Assembly (NCBI GenBank): GCA_035578155.1
Contig: JAPWDM010000008.1
Location: 33,254,280-33,318,279, forward strand
DNA: 64,000 nt
Reading direction: 5' to 3'
Source: Brachynemurus nebulosus
Taxonomy: Eukaryota > Arthropoda > Insecta > Neuroptera > Myrmeleontidae
Below the pieces are notes generated by a model, which was not told the origin of the DNA, searched no databases, and worked only from the letters and a program-made list of their open reading frames with translations. Made by a program: the position numbers and the translations under genes. This document shows, piece by piece, positions 23,601-35,846 of this stretch. Within the stretch, counting starts at the first letter, position 1. Each line of letters begins with the position of its first letter.

Positions 23601-23686
23601 ATGTTGTGGCCGTCGTTGCCGGTGGGGATCGAACCCGGGCCCTTGGCATTGGTGATCCAATCACATCACCACTGCTCCACCGGACC
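23545..23686 (-). repeat. tRNA-derived SINE-like sequence
   Basis: On the minus strand the head begins GGTCCGGTGGAGCAGTGGTG and carries an A-box-like TGGAGCAGTGG and a B box GGTTCGATCCC, the layout of a pol III promoter. An ACGACGGCCACAACA tail follows, then a T/A-rich end toward 23,560. The cloverleaf is degenerate, so it is a tRNA-derived retroposon head rather than a tRNA gene. The body boundaries and target duplication were not resolved. Confidence 0.6.
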
Positions 23687-23699
23687 GTGGTGATGCTAG

Positions 23700-24590
23700 T
23701 ACTCGGTGTTGAAGTCTTGATATGCGTGTAGGTAAAACTGATGTTGGGTATAGTAGTCTTCTGCTACGCCGTACGCAATGTTAGTACAGTAGAGTCCCAA
23801 TACTGGTTACTATATAGCTCTTGTGATTCTCGAGATATGATTTTCCTCTAAAAGACGTCAATACGTCAGTAATAGACGTCAACTTATTTAATAATGATTC
23901 AGGACAATTGGGACTTTTCATGGGTTTTTCAGTCATCACTAGCAAATTTGGATAAGATTTAAATATACATGAATAAAAAAAGTTTAATTTGGTCTATTGG
24001 TTGTGCACTGTACGGAAATCTAATTGTGCAAATCTGACTTGCACTTGGCCAATTTTTTTTTTTTTTTTTTTTTTTTTTGATTACCTAAAATATTTTTCAA
24101 TTTATATCTTTATTTTTTTTTAAATTTTTTCTGTTTTTCCTCAAAGAAATATTATTAAACATTGTTTCTTGTTTGATGTATCAATTTTAAAAAAATGTAA
24201 TATCCAGCTGTCAGTAAAATTTATTATCAAAAACTTAAGCCTCTACGTCAAATAATCTAAGCAATGCAAAATTAACATTAAAACTAAAATACCCCTGTTG
24301 CAACATTCTACATAACATAGCGAATTTCCGTTTAAAAAAATTAGTTTTTCTCGGAAACTAGTTGACATAGGATAATACCTTTTTTTATGTGATATTATCT
24401 CCTCGTTTTAATGGAATAAAAAAATGTCGCAAAAATTTTTGAATAAAGGGAAATTTTGGCAAAAAGCTAATTTTTTCACGAAAATTGCCAAAAAACCCAT
24501 GTTTCGGGCATCTGACGTGCCTGGTTAACGAACTCATCCAACGGTTTCGTTTCGTTCGAGAGTTATCGTGCGGACACACACACATAAAAG
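23700..24590. other. Non-coding stretch, nothing recognised
   Basis: It includes a long poly(T) run near 24,052-24,080. No gene was supported. Confidence 0.35.

Positions 24591-24601
<11 letters not shown>

Positions 24602-24666
<65 letters not shown>
24602..24666. repeat. (TA)n microsatellite
   Basis: An uninterrupted TA run of about 65 bp. The two IYIYIY frames across it are artefacts. Confidence 0.97.
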
Positions 24667-24669
<3 letters not shown>

Positions 24670-25133
24670 TTTAGCGAATACTATTTTCGGTTACTAGGGA
24701 CATCGAAACAAATTTCTGCCATAGTTCCGGGCTCTGGGCGCGTTTTGACAGTGGCTGTAATAGCTAAATTCCATTCTGGAAATTCGCTAAAATATGATTA
24801 ATGACGCAAAAAAGCAACTGTACATTCTCATATTTGTAACTTTCGGATCATAATCAAAATAATTTTCGGGCCACAAAAAAGATAGTGGCTTTCATTTTTC
24901 AGTAGTTGAGGCATACCAAATGTTTGTTACGATACAACCTTTCCTTGCTAGTTAACAAATATTTTTCTGCAATTTTCTTGATATTGCATCTTTCAGTATT
25001 ATGTTTTTGTTTACATCATATGAAACCTCTCAGGTATTGAACAACAAATTTTTTTGTCTTAAATGAAAATATTTTCTTTTTTACGTCGTCTTCGTAAATC
25101 AAAAAGGTACACATCTGTATATAGGGTAAGTGC

Positions 25134-26090
25134 GGGAGAGATGGCGCAGTAGCCATAGTTCGTCCGGTGATTGATAGATAGCGCTATTAATGGATTATAT
25201 GTTTAAAATAAGTTACTTATTTAAGCTGTATATGGTAACATTTATGATTAGTCCATCAGTTTAGTAATTATCTAACTTTTTATTATTGAAAAGTAAATTT
25301 TTTAACATAATATTTTATCAAACATTTAATTCATTAGAATTTAAGAATGTATATTTCATTGTTTTAATGAAAATGAGTTTTGTTAAGAATTTAGGCATAT
25401 TTTAAAAGTACCGTATAAAATTTTAGGTTAGAATTCCGCACTATGCTTACTATAGCAACATGCGACATCGATCCCAACAAAAAGGAGAGATGCCGCATTT
25501 AAAGTTGGTATAGATGCCGCATTTAAAGTTGGTATAGATGCTACATCATATTACATATTAAAAACATAGACTAATACCTTAATTTTACAATTTTTTTTTT
25601 GGACTGTAAATTATGCCACGTTAATATGGATCAAGAAAAGCTCTCATATTAGTGGAAATAACGAAAATAATAATGATTACCTGTGTATTGACTGTTTTGA
25701 AAAGTACTCAGAAACAGTAAAAAAAAGTTGACTGGTTAAGATGTATAAAATACCAAAAATGGTTACATATATGACATGCATCATGTATGGACATGTGTGT
25801 AATATATGTATAGGAGGGACGCTGCGCTAAAATTTTTAATATGAACTATGCGGCGTCTCTCCTTCTTTGATGCAGCATCTCTCCCATAGGTGTGGGAGAG
25901 ACGCCGCTTTGCAGGCTCTACAAAAATGTTAATTATGAATCCTTTATGACTCAAAATTTAAAATTATTTATAAATAATTTTAGAGAACAATGTTTACATT
26001 TATTGTGTACCAAATTTCCAATCAATTAAGTGCATACTTAAGGAATTATCAATGTTTTCAAAATGTGCGGCATCTCTCCCGCATTCACCC
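25134..26090. mobile_element. TA-flanked MITE with repeated GAGAGATGCCGC motif
   Basis: The ends are GGGTAAGTGCGGGAGAGATG (after TA) and CATCTCTCCCGCATTCACCC (before TA), inverted. The same AGAGATGCCGC/GCGGCATCTCT word recurs inside near 25,483, 25,510, 25,848, 25,866 and 25,889. The two at 25,866 and 25,889 are arranged as a palindrome. No transposase is present. Confidence 0.75.
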
Positions 26091-26092
26091 TA

Positions 26093-26870
26093 CATCTGGG
26101 TTATACCTCTACTTACTTGTGTAAAGGAAACTTGTTGAGTAGAAGAAAAAAATTCTTGAGTTCGTTTACAAACGCTGTTATTATTGTGCAATTATAAGGG
26201 GATTATATTTGGATATAAATATAATTGGATTGGAATTACCTGGATTATACTATACTACCTGAATTAAATATTTAGATCGAATATTAGAATTTATTATACC
26301 AACACTACCATGAGATAACTGAATAGCTCGTAGTAAACAGAAAAGCTCGACAAATTTATGCAGAGAAGATTTAGTGTTATTATAATGTCGTTGGTGCCAA
26401 CAACACGCAACTAAATAAACTAAACACCAACAGGTAAAAGGTTTTCGGAAATGTAAAATAGGTAACAAGTACACACAACCCTTCTGTTACACGATTAATT
26501 TATACCGTGCCAATTTTTGAAGGTGTTTATGAAAATAATTAAAACATGAAAACAAGAAAACACAGAATTAACACTACTAACCGATCACACAACATGTGCG
26601 TGATGCTATCACGGACGGGTATTGGCCGATAACACACTCACTGTGTGATCGGCGGATAACATAATACATATAACATAATTTTTAACTTAAATTACGTTAC
26701 TATATTTATTTTTATCGTTTTTGTTAAAAATGTATGTGTTTGCTCATGTTGAATTATTTCGTAAATTTATTTATTTAAATTTTACAGTCTTTGGAAAAGT
26801 GTAGTGAGTACGCGTGCGGACATAAGAGTATTAATAAATCATTTTTGCACGGGGTTCTAGCGAAATCACG
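26093..26870. other. AT-rich stretch, nothing recognised
   Basis: A hairpin-like pair, CCGATCACACAACATG against TGTGTGATCGGCGG, lies at 26,581-26,655. No gene was supported. Confidence 0.35.
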
Positions 26871-26873
26871 TCA

Positions 26874-27014
26874 TAATACCTCATTCACACTAAAGCGGTA
26901 CGTAGTAAGTAGCAGTAATTATGTACTATCATGCTATTGTATTTTGCTACTTTACTTACATATGTAGTCTACTTGCTACTTATCACTTGTCGCCACGGTG
27001 TGAGCGAGGTATTA
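26874..27014. mobile_element. Short MITE
   Basis: TAATACCTCATTCACAC and GTGTGAGCGAGGTATTA are inverted ends. The inner arms also pair partly (GTAAGTAGCAG against CTACTTGCTAC). TAA/TTA at the edges may be a 3-bp duplication. Confidence 0.6.
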
Positions 27015-27392
27015 CAACGCGGTATAAAAAAACTCGGCTTTAATGTGTTTCCCTTTTCATATTTTAGTCATTTCCTTGAAAAATATGAAAAACTGGTACA
27101 GAATTTTTTACAACAACGCTTCGTAGCTTATTAGTGCTAATTTCTAAATATATACCGTGTTTTATAAGAGAACCTTATGTGACCTTGTGAAGTAAGTGCT
27201 CTAATACAAATTGCTGTATCAGAGCAACTGTGAATCTTGCGAGATTTTTGAAAAATTCTAAAAGCTTCTTGTTTTTCTTTGGTAATAGAGAACGAATCGA
27301 TTTATGTACTCAAAAGAAGCTCAGATGGAATAACTTTCAAAGAAATGTTCTATTAAAGAATTACAAAGTCTTTAACTTTTTTTTATCTCTAA

Positions 27393-27924
27393 CAAGGAGA
27401 GGGCACGACATGGGAAATTGACTTTGGGATGGGATTTCGCAGGATTATAGTCGCCTAGAAGATTAATCAATTGTGAAAATATAAAGACCTACTGGCCAGT
27501 CAATTTCGAGAAAAACGCTTTCAAAAATTATTAAGTAAATGGTTACGAATTAAAAAAAAATGCAATTACATTTTAATTTATGATATTTATTGTTAGAAAT
27601 AATTATTTATTTTTGAAATATATTAATTTTAATATTTAATTAACAAAATAAAAAAATAAAAAATTACTTGCAGTCGGAATCGAACCCGTGCACTCGTTGC
27701 CACTATGATACGCTACCGATTGAGCTAAACTAACTGTTAATTTGACATTCAAATGTATGATATATAAACATACAGTAAATGAAGTTAGAATTTTGAAAGC
27801 GTTTTTCTCGAAATTGACTGGCCAGTAGGTCTTTATATTTTCACAATTGGTTAATCATCTAGGCGACTATAATCCTGCGAAATCCCATCCAAAAGTCAAT
27901 TTCCCATGTCGTGCCCTCTCCTTG
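27393..27924. mobile_element. Foldback MITE (PIF/Harbinger-like TAA duplication) with tRNA-like cargo
   Basis: The inverted arms of about 135 bp are nearly identical (27,393-27,527 and 27,789-27,924). They begin CAAGGAGAGGGCACGACATG, with TAA on both sides (27,390-27,392 and 27,925-27,927). The 260-bp loop contains a tRNA-like sequence on the minus strand. No transposase is seen. Confidence 0.8.
27665..27736 (-). tRNA. Degenerate tRNA-like sequence with intact A and B boxes
   Basis: On the minus strand the A box TAGCTCAATCGG and the B box GGTTCGATTCC both match the pol III consensus and are correctly spaced for a tRNA. The acceptor and T stems pair poorly and the anticodon stem is unclear, so this is a tRNA-derived sequence rather than a functional tRNA. 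It sits in the loop of a foldback MITE. Confidence 0.5.
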
Positions 27925-27929
27925 TAAGA

Positions 27930-28535
27930 TAATATTTTACCACATGGCTCACTGTTACTTTGATGTTGAAATATGGAGATAGCATCAATTTGAGAGACAT
28001 TCTTGAGTTTCACTCAAAATGCGCCCACTCTACGAAAACCGTGTTATGAAAGTACCGCGTTACGAGAGGGTTGACTGTAGTCATTTACATTTTATTCAAC
28101 AAAATTATTTATTCTATAAATTTTCAATCAATACGGTCCGGTCCGTTCGTATTTTCACTTATTACGAAAATCCATGTTATATTTTTCGTTTATGTGACAG
28201 TAAATTTTATAAGTATATATATTTTAATATAATGATCATGTCTGCACATTACATATACCTACCTACATATCCGTATTTATGGATTTTAAAGAGAACATAC
28301 GTGTCTTATCCGACGTGTCGGTCGGAAAGATTTTTATGTCGGTATAAAGATTTAAATCTTTACTAATAATTCGGTTCGCTAGATAAAACCACAACCGACG
28401 CGACACCTAAATCTATTATATTATATTATGGTGTATGAGAAAAGTATATCTGACTAAAAATTGTTACAGTGTTATGTAAGTTAACAGAGTTAATTTAACC
28501 TTCGAATTGCGCAAATGAAAGAAAAGGCAGAAACC
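27930..28535. other. Non-coding stretch, nothing recognised
   Basis: A 115-codon frame (28,019-28,366) starts just outside the MITE. It has no recognisable motif and unremarkable composition. It is not called a gene. Confidence 0.3.
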
Positions 28536-28539
28536 AAAA

Positions 28540-29227
28540 GGTGATTTCGGATAATTAGTCGATTAATCGGTTTAGTCGACCAATTGTGTTTACATCTGAT
28601 CATTTTTAGTCGACTATTTTACCTTCGACTAAATGACAAAATTTTTTTTTTTAAATGACTAAAAGTGACTAATTTATTAACTTTTCTGTATTAATAAACA
28701 CATATTTTACTTTGCAAAATACCACTTTTATTTTTAAAACTGTGACAATATTGTTTCGAACCGTTAGTTCATTTTCAAACTTATTCTGTTTGAAAATTAA
28801 CTAACGGTTCGAAACAATATTGTCACAGTTTCAAAAATAAAAGTGGTATTTTGCAAAGTAAAATATTTGTTTATTATTTACAAATTTGGAATACCATAAA
28901 GTAACGCTCAAATCTATTAATATTTTCTGTATTATTTATTGGATTTCAAATAATGAAAACACAAAAATTATCTATTTGTACAATTTTTTACTTTTATGTG
29001 ATTTTTCTTTTTTTTTAAAAATACGTTAAAAGTCAATAATTAAATCCAAAATTAAAGATCCTTTTTGAAAGAGTTATACAGGTTACCTCTATTCATGAAT
29101 TCGATTAAAAATTTAGTCGATTAGTCGACTATTGTTCGTTTGATATTTTCGACTGATGACTAAATTTGTCTGAAAAACAACTTGAGTCGATTAATCGACT
29201 ATAACTGCTTGACGGTTCGACATCACT
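28540..29227. mobile_element. Probable MITE rich in AGTCGATTAATCGAC, containing a hairpin
   Basis: AGTCGATTAATCG near 28,556 is mirrored by GAGTCGATTAATCGACT near 29,183. The right edge reads GGTTCGACATCACTA and the left edge TAGTGATG-like. Many TTAGTCGA words lie at both ends. A near-perfect hairpin occupies the middle. The superfamily is unproven. Confidence 0.55.
28692..28880. repeat. Near-perfect inverted repeat with 9-base loop
   Basis: Arms of about 90 bp run from TTAATAAACACATATTTTAC to the loop CTTATTCTG and back. They include GGTTCGAAACAATATTGTCA and its complement. Only a few mismatches are visible, which implies a recent origin or a selected structure. Confidence 0.85.
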
Positions 29228-30875
29228 AATTTTTTTCAGCGCATTTTAAAAATGTATTTTTAATTTTAATTAAAATAACTGCGCTTGAAAGTCCAAAATT
29301 ACACATTACACAATTTAAAAGATGTGAAGGCACAGTCAACAACAATTTCACCACTTTTTTTGCGCATACATGGTTACTGCACATCTTATGTCCAAAGACA
29401 CACTTATCCTTCTCAAAATATACAGCCGTATATAGCGAAAATGACTGTATTTTAGAGAAATAAAAATATGTACATAGATGTATAATACAAAAATATGGTT
29501 GCATTGGTATGAACATCAAAATGTAATTTTTGTAAATCTTACATTTATCTCTATGCAGACATTGACGACAGTTTTTCGTGTAAAATGGAATATTATATTC
29601 GTATTTATTATATGTGATATGATATCATATCTTTCGAACTACTAAAATGACTTCAATATGCTGTTTGCTATTTCATAATAACATTGTAATATTACTAACC
29701 ATAAAATAAACATTTCCACACATCTAACTAGTGCCATACTAGTTCGGATTGTTCGTACAAAAATTCTTGTAACATTTTCAAAATTAAGGACATTCCAGGC
29801 GCATTTGCAAGGGGGATCAAAAGGTCATGACCGCCCCCACCCCGCAAATCAAAAATATACAACTATAGATATTATTTAGTTTTGAACACCACATCGATAA
29901 AATTATAATTATAATAATTATTGAGTCAGTTGGTGTTTTTTTTCCTTGCTCGTCAAGTGAATTTCAAGAGAGACGTCAGGAATTTCTTAAGTGTGTAACG
30001 CCCCCAAGAAACTTTTTGATATATTTGCTTATTATTTGCTCTGATTGTTTGCTCTTTTTACTTTTTTACTCGTTAACTTTATTTCAAAGAAAAAATTTCC
30101 GAATTCTACTATTTTCTCTTTTTTTTTTTTTAAATAAGTTTAATAAAAAAATTTTTTTAGCTCTTTCATTTTCCATATTTCTTTTGTCCCAAGAATCTTG
30201 CATGTATAAGTGCCTTTGATTTCTAAAAACTTTTGTAAAAATCTTTTCGTAGAACCTTTGAAATGTGAAAAAAACATTTTTCGCATTAAAGTTTACGCCA
30301 ACAAATTTCTAGCCTAGTAGTAATAACTAGTTACCTATACAACAGATGCACTGTTTACAAGAATTGTCCTTTTCTGTAACTATTTTTTGCAAACTCTGGT
30401 GGGTGCAATTAGCAGGCGCGTATAGTGGGGGGGGGGTCAAATATTTAATTTTAATCACCATATCGGTAAATTTACCAGTTGACGCCCCTGAGTTAGTACT
30501 ATCTACAACCAAAACTAAACTTTTTTAGAATTTTTGGTGAATTTTTCATTTTTTAACAGATTTTACGATGTAATATTTTTAGATAATGCAATAACTGTGG
30601 TACCTGTAGTAACAACTTTTAATGTCTTTTCAAATAATTATTATTAAAATATAATATTGATAGTAAACAGTATTCTACCAAATATATATACCGTGAAATT
30701 ATATTTTCGCCTTAAAGTTCATAACAAATTGTTGTAACACAAAATACTTAAAGGCTAAATTATAAAATAATAGCAAAAATAGTTTAGAAATAACCCCCAA
30801 AATACTTTAAAAATTTGAGCGAAGTGGGACTAGCAGTAAATAAGATATTGACATTTAATGGGATTTTATAGTAGG
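29228..30875. other. AT-rich stretch, nothing recognised
   Basis: The frames present are short. The overlapping opposite-strand frames at 30,327-30,528 argue against coding. A GGGGGGGGG run lies near 30,427. Confidence 0.35.
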
Positions 30876-30879
30876 TCCG

Positions 30880-31595
30880 TGGATACTATTACTCCGAATG
30901 CAATGAAATTTGTAGGGAACCATCTAGGAACCAGACCGCATAATTGCTGACAATTTCATAAAAAATAATTGAATAGTTCAGAAGTTATGCAACTTGGTGC
31001 AATTTAGTATATTAACCCTTTGCACTCGATGGGCGCCACCACGGCGACACAATAAATATTGATTCCACTCGTTCCGATATCAGTCATGATTCGCTCTCGC
31101 TTCAATACCGCTCCAACACCAATACCACTAAGATAATATTTTATCGGAGCGATATTAGACCCTATATCGATGATAGTGAACACGTTTTTGATTCCACTTC
31201 GCTCCGTTTCTCAGCCTTCTTCATTTATTTGAAAATTATTATATTAGGAAAACATGATACAACACAACGACGCGACGTCTTGCTACAATACATTGTGATA
31301 CATACTACTAAAATTAACTAATAGATATATTGTATTATGGATATTATGTTCTCCTAATACAATAGTGTTTGCAGCGTTTTAAAACTACTGTTGAGTAGCT
31401 GAGTAACCATACTAAAAAATGGTTCGAGTGCAAAGGGTTAATGGAATGGCATGGTAGCGGCGTAGCTAACGTTACTCCGATTTCGATTAAATTCATAGGG
31501 GATCATCTAGAAACTAGACTCCATAATTTCTCAAAATTTCATTAAAAACAATCGAATAATTCAGAAGTTATGCCGCTTGGTACAAACTGGCGACA
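30880..31595 (+). repeat. Direct duplication of about 125 bp, split by a MITE
   Basis: TTACTCCGAATGCAATGAAA (about 30,888-31,002) and TTACTCCGATTTCGATTAAA (about 31,471-31,590) begin diverged copies that both end with CAGAAGTTATG and CTTGGT. The second is followed by ACACAGACGGACGGACAGAC. The piggyBac-type MITE lies between them. Confidence 0.7.
31016..31437. mobile_element. piggyBac-type MITE
   Basis: The ends are CCCTTTGCACTCGA and TCGAGTGCAAAGGG, flanked by TTAA on both sides (31,012-31,015 and 31,438-31,441). TTAA targets with CCCT ends are the piggyBac signature. Bases 31,070-31,375 match the interior of the TTA-flanked element at 6,292-6,844 in direct orientation, including the word AACACAACGACGCGACGTCT. 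Confidence 0.8.
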
Positions 31596-31812
31596 CACAG
31601 ACGGACGGACAGACACCAAAGCAAAATTGTGCAGAAGGCTCTAAAACGTAAAATGTGTGCTACTTTAGTAATCTCGGAAGCAAAACAAATATATTTACTT
31701 TTATAAAAAGTCAGACAGAAAAACCAATATTTCTAACGTCTATTTTATTGTAGAATTTTGCTGAAGGAAATTTTCACTGTATTATTTTGTAGTGTTGAAT
31801 AACAAAAAATAA

Positions 31813-32824
31813 CACAGGCCAACGACTAAAAAACTTTTTTAATACTTTAACCATAATTTTATGGATTTTAGTGTGCTGAATCTGAAAATAACAATAAAAT
31901 TGCTGTATCACCCACCATTTCCCTACATTTTACATCATAAACCTTTATATTCAAAAAATAGTTCAGAAAATTAATGCAATCAATATAATATCAAATATGC
32001 GAAAGCCAGCGATCCAATATCGTATAATGAATATAATATCTTATAATTCCAATATCTTAGCTCAAAGTTCCCGCATTTATCAGAAGCAAAGTTACAAGAG
32101 GGTGTCTTCATTGGCCCTGATATAAGAAAAATGATGTTTGACACTAAGTTTCAATTACATATAACAGTGAAAGAGAAAGACGCTTGGATTGCTTTCAAGG
32201 AAGTTGTTAACAAGTTTTTGGGTAACAAAAAAGACCCAGACTATAATACAACCATTGTATCTAATATACTTAATCGCTTCAAGAATTTGGGATGTTTAAG
32301 CTTAAAGGTTCATTTTTAAACAGCCAGCTAGACTACTTTCTGGACAATTTAGGAGCTGTCAGTGAGGAACAAGGAGAACATTTCCACCAGGATATCAAGA
32401 TAATGGAAAAACGCTATCAGGGACATTGGAACACCAGGATGATGGGTGATTACTGTTGGTCCTTTCACCGAGAAATTCAGCAAGCGGCACACAGAAAAAA
32501 AAACCACATCCGAAGCTTCAAAGAAAAGAGAGAAAGAAAATATAAGCCCATGGACTCTTAAAACCTTCATAAAACTTAGTATTTTAACACATAAATGTAT
32601 TTTATGTGTTAAAATAAAGTTCTGTTTGTCTTGTACAAGTTATTTTTTTCCACTCCTATAAAATATTAGCATATTTCATTAAATCTGACATAGCCAAAAT
32701 GTGACAAAACTGTGGGTGATACAAAATAATGAAATCCAAATTTGGATTTAGCACCCAAAAAAATATAAAAATCACCTATTAACGTTAAAAAAGTTTTTTA
32801 TGACCTTAATTTTGCAGGCCTGTG
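31813..32824 (+). mobile_element. DNA transposon remnant with CACAGGCC ends
   Basis: The left end CACAGGCC, after TAA (31,810-31,812), is mirrored by GGCCTGTG before TAA (32,825-32,827). AAAAACTTTTTTAA-type sequence is also inverted inside both ends. A decayed coding segment occupies the centre. CAC ends with a short duplication would be compatible with EnSpm/CACTA, but this is not established. Confidence 0.65.
32048..32561 (+). pseudogene. C-terminal part of a transposase-like protein, frameshifted
   Basis: Frame 1 (32,048-32,319) contains EAKLQEGVFIGPDIRK and TVKEKDAWIAFKEVVNKFLG. A one-base frameshift near 32,300 moves to a second frame (to 32,561) with LDYFLDNLGAVSEEQGEHFH, KIMEKRYQGHW and a Lys/Arg-rich tail. 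The segment lies centrally between the inverted CACAGGCC ends, which supports a role as the element's own protein. From memory, proteins with the EEQGExFHQD...MEkRYQG signature are abundant and repeat-like in arthropod genomes. I do not know a firm family name or catalytic residues. The N-terminal portion is absent. Confidence 0.55.
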
Positions 32825-32829
32825 TAATC

Positions 32830-34895
32830 ATCTACTAATCATCAGAGTGCTATTTAAATTGGTATTTTTACTATTTTATCAATAAATTTATAAAATTCTA
32901 ATTGTGCAATTTATTTTAGTATATATAGTACAAATAAATAAATAATTCATGAAAGCGCTAAACTATATCGTACAGTAAAATTACTTTATTGATTAAAATA
33001 AAAATGACGATTATGATATTAGTTCCCTTTTCTTTATATACAAAAAAATACATTCGTTTTTCGCCGTACGTATATAGCGAATTATTCGTACCGTGCTTAT
33101 TTATAAATCGTAAAATTTTATATCATATTATTTACGCTGAATGGTTTTTTAAAAGCGTTCAGTAAGTATATATTTTCCTTAAATCCATTTTAAATTTGAA
33201 AACGAATACGGATACAATATAAATACAATTGAGAATTTTAAAGTTTTTAAAATATCTGGATACTTATTTAAATTTTTATTATATCTTTCCGCGTGCTATG
33301 AATTTTATTTGAAATTGAATAAAGTAGACACTAAATATTACAGTATGTACGAAAAATTGTATTTATGATGTCATTAAGTGTACTGAAACGTTTTTTCGTT
33401 ATAGAATGGTGTATCGTCAGCGTATGTGTAATTCCTTGGGGAATTTTATTTAGTATGGGGAATCTAAATTTTGCGTATATTATCATTCATTTTAAATCAG
33501 TTTGCGTTTTAAACCTCAATTTATTCTTCTTATGGAATTTTGAGTAGATTTTAGGATAGTTAAATATATTTTTTCTGTAGAATTATTTCATATTTTACAA
33601 CCAATTTCATAAGACTTTTGTTTTACAAAATTGATATTATTGATACCATATCAAAAGAAAGGATATAAAAACAGAGTATGGTCGCGTACAAGAATAGGAA
33701 GTTTGAAGTTGTAGCTGTGGTAGCAGTAGAATGAATCCAAGCGAATTTAAGAGTTATAAAACCATTAAATTAAGAAGTTCGCTAGAAAATGGATGTAATG
33801 TCATTTTCGAATAGATTGTTTTTTCAAAGTTTCTGGAGTAACTGCTTATCATAGAAAATTTTTTACAGCGTTTAGAAATTTCTGATTAGTAACTCTTAGC
33901 CAAGAGTAAACACTTGCGATACTTTATAAGTAATTATCCTTCATGTGAGGTATTTCTAATTCTAGGATATACAATATAGTGTAGGAAAATGGGAAAAAAA
34001 TTAAATTTTTACATTAAGTTCTAATGTTCTAACAGTTCAGTATTTTACAATAAGTTCTAATTCTAAGCATTTTTTTTCTAAAATTATGTTTCTAATTCCA
34101 AATTCAGATTCCCATGCATACATTTTTAATTACAAGAACATGTCCTTTCATTAGGGATAAGGCTTTTTGAAAAATTGAGTCGAATATTTTTGTTTAAAAT
34201 TTTATAAAATTTGATTAGAATTTAAAAAGAATAGAAAAAAAGTATTTGTTTAGTTAGACAAATTTTATTTTCAAAAAAGCAATATCTGGAAAAACTTGAA
34301 AAAATAAATATAAGTAACCGATATTCAACGTTTTTTAATTTATGTTCATTATATAATTTTTTACTATTGGTACTATGAATTTTGCAGCACAACAAATACT
34401 TATACTCCCTTTTTCTATCCAACTTCCCAAATCTTTTTAATTTAAATTGAGACATTACTCCTCTTGTGAGTAAGAGTACTTATAATTTAAGTAATTTAAT
34501 CAAACTTGTATCTTACTGTTTATAAAATTTTTGTCCATTTTATGGATCACGATACATTGAACACACTGTACAAATTATCATCAATATTAAAATCAATATG
34601 AAAATTTCAGTAAATACAAGAGCTACAATTTAACAAGTTGATAAATTTTAAGTATAATAGAAAATTAATATATTATTAGTTATAGAATAGTGTACATATA
34701 TACGCATACATAATTTCATGACGTAGTAATAAATGAATTATTAAACTTCGCTATTAGTTAATATTAAACTCAACATCATCTTTGTATGAAACTTACAAGT
34801 TCACATGTGTATGTAAAGGAGAATTTAATAGAAACGACCTACTTTTTAAAATAATTAATAGTTTCAGTAATAACATGTTTTTTTTTTATATTGTA
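32830..34895. other. AT-rich stretch, nothing recognised
   Basis: No supported gene, RNA or element was seen in about 2 kb. The short frames at 33,365-33,547 and 34,222-34,455 are low-complexity. Confidence 0.35.
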
Positions 34896-34898
34896 AAT

Positions 34899-35846
34899 TA
34901 GCTGTACCCGCGACGTCGTTCACGCGGCATGTCAGTATAGAAACATATCTACCATAAAAATTTCCTCATAAGTCTTGCTCGCACCGATTTTCGTATTTTC
35001 CAGCAGTAAAAAGTGTTACATATCCGTACAGTAGCTTTTGCTTGATGTATGCCACGAATCATTAAAGAAGTATCATTTTTTTAAAAAAATTTCTAGCAGT
35101 ATCGGAATAATTTTGCGACCCTATCTACACCTGACTGTTGAAATGTTTAACTTCTCATTGTATGTTTGCAATTATGACATCAATTTTGTGTCCTGAGCCT
35201 ATACCTTTGATTTATCATATTCTTGTGTCATATTAAACTTCATTATTAGGTAAATCGAAGTGTTACCTATTTTTATAAAAATTCATCTTGAGTCTGTAGG
35301 ACAGTAATCGGTCTAGTAGGAAAATCAGTGATGATTATTCTTAAATAATTAATAAAATTATATAGCTATGACGAACTTACTGAATGAGAAGAAAAGTAAA
35401 TAATCTTTGAAACATTCGCACAGTGAAAAAATTTGTGTTAAAGTTTCACATGTCCGGAACGGTCCACTCAATTTTTTGTGTTATTTTAACACAAAGCATA
35501 TGTGTAAAATCTTTACAAAAGATTTGTGTCAATGATTTAGCACACCAAAAGACATAGGTACATTTTGTGTTAATTTTACACAATTACTTAGTTATAATTT
35601 TAACACAATGATGTGTCAAATTAACTGATTTAGAATGTAGAAGTTTACTCAATAGATATGTTGGTAGGTATATTTTTTATAATGATTTTTTCGTTCGAAT
35701 TACCAAGTGTATAAAAATCTATTGTTTTAGTTCGAAATATAAAGAATTATCGAAGGTTTGAATTAACGAGAGTCTACTGTACCTAAAAGGAATTACCTTT
35801 AATAAATTATGAACTTCACGCTTGCGAAGCCGCGGGTAACAGCTAG
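34899..35846. mobile_element. Interspersed element with TAGCTGTACCCGCG ends
   Basis: The left edge TAGCTGTACCCGCGACGTCG is approximately inverted at the right edge, GAAGCCGCGGGTAACAGCTA. Inside, 35,424-35,640 is dense in TTTGTGTTAA/TTAACACAAA words and may be a further small element. No protein was found. The class is uncertain. Confidence 0.5.

Noticed and set aside
28019..28366. 115-codon plus frame
   Set aside because: No recognisable domain, signal peptide or flanking gene structure; composition is compatible with chance in this region.
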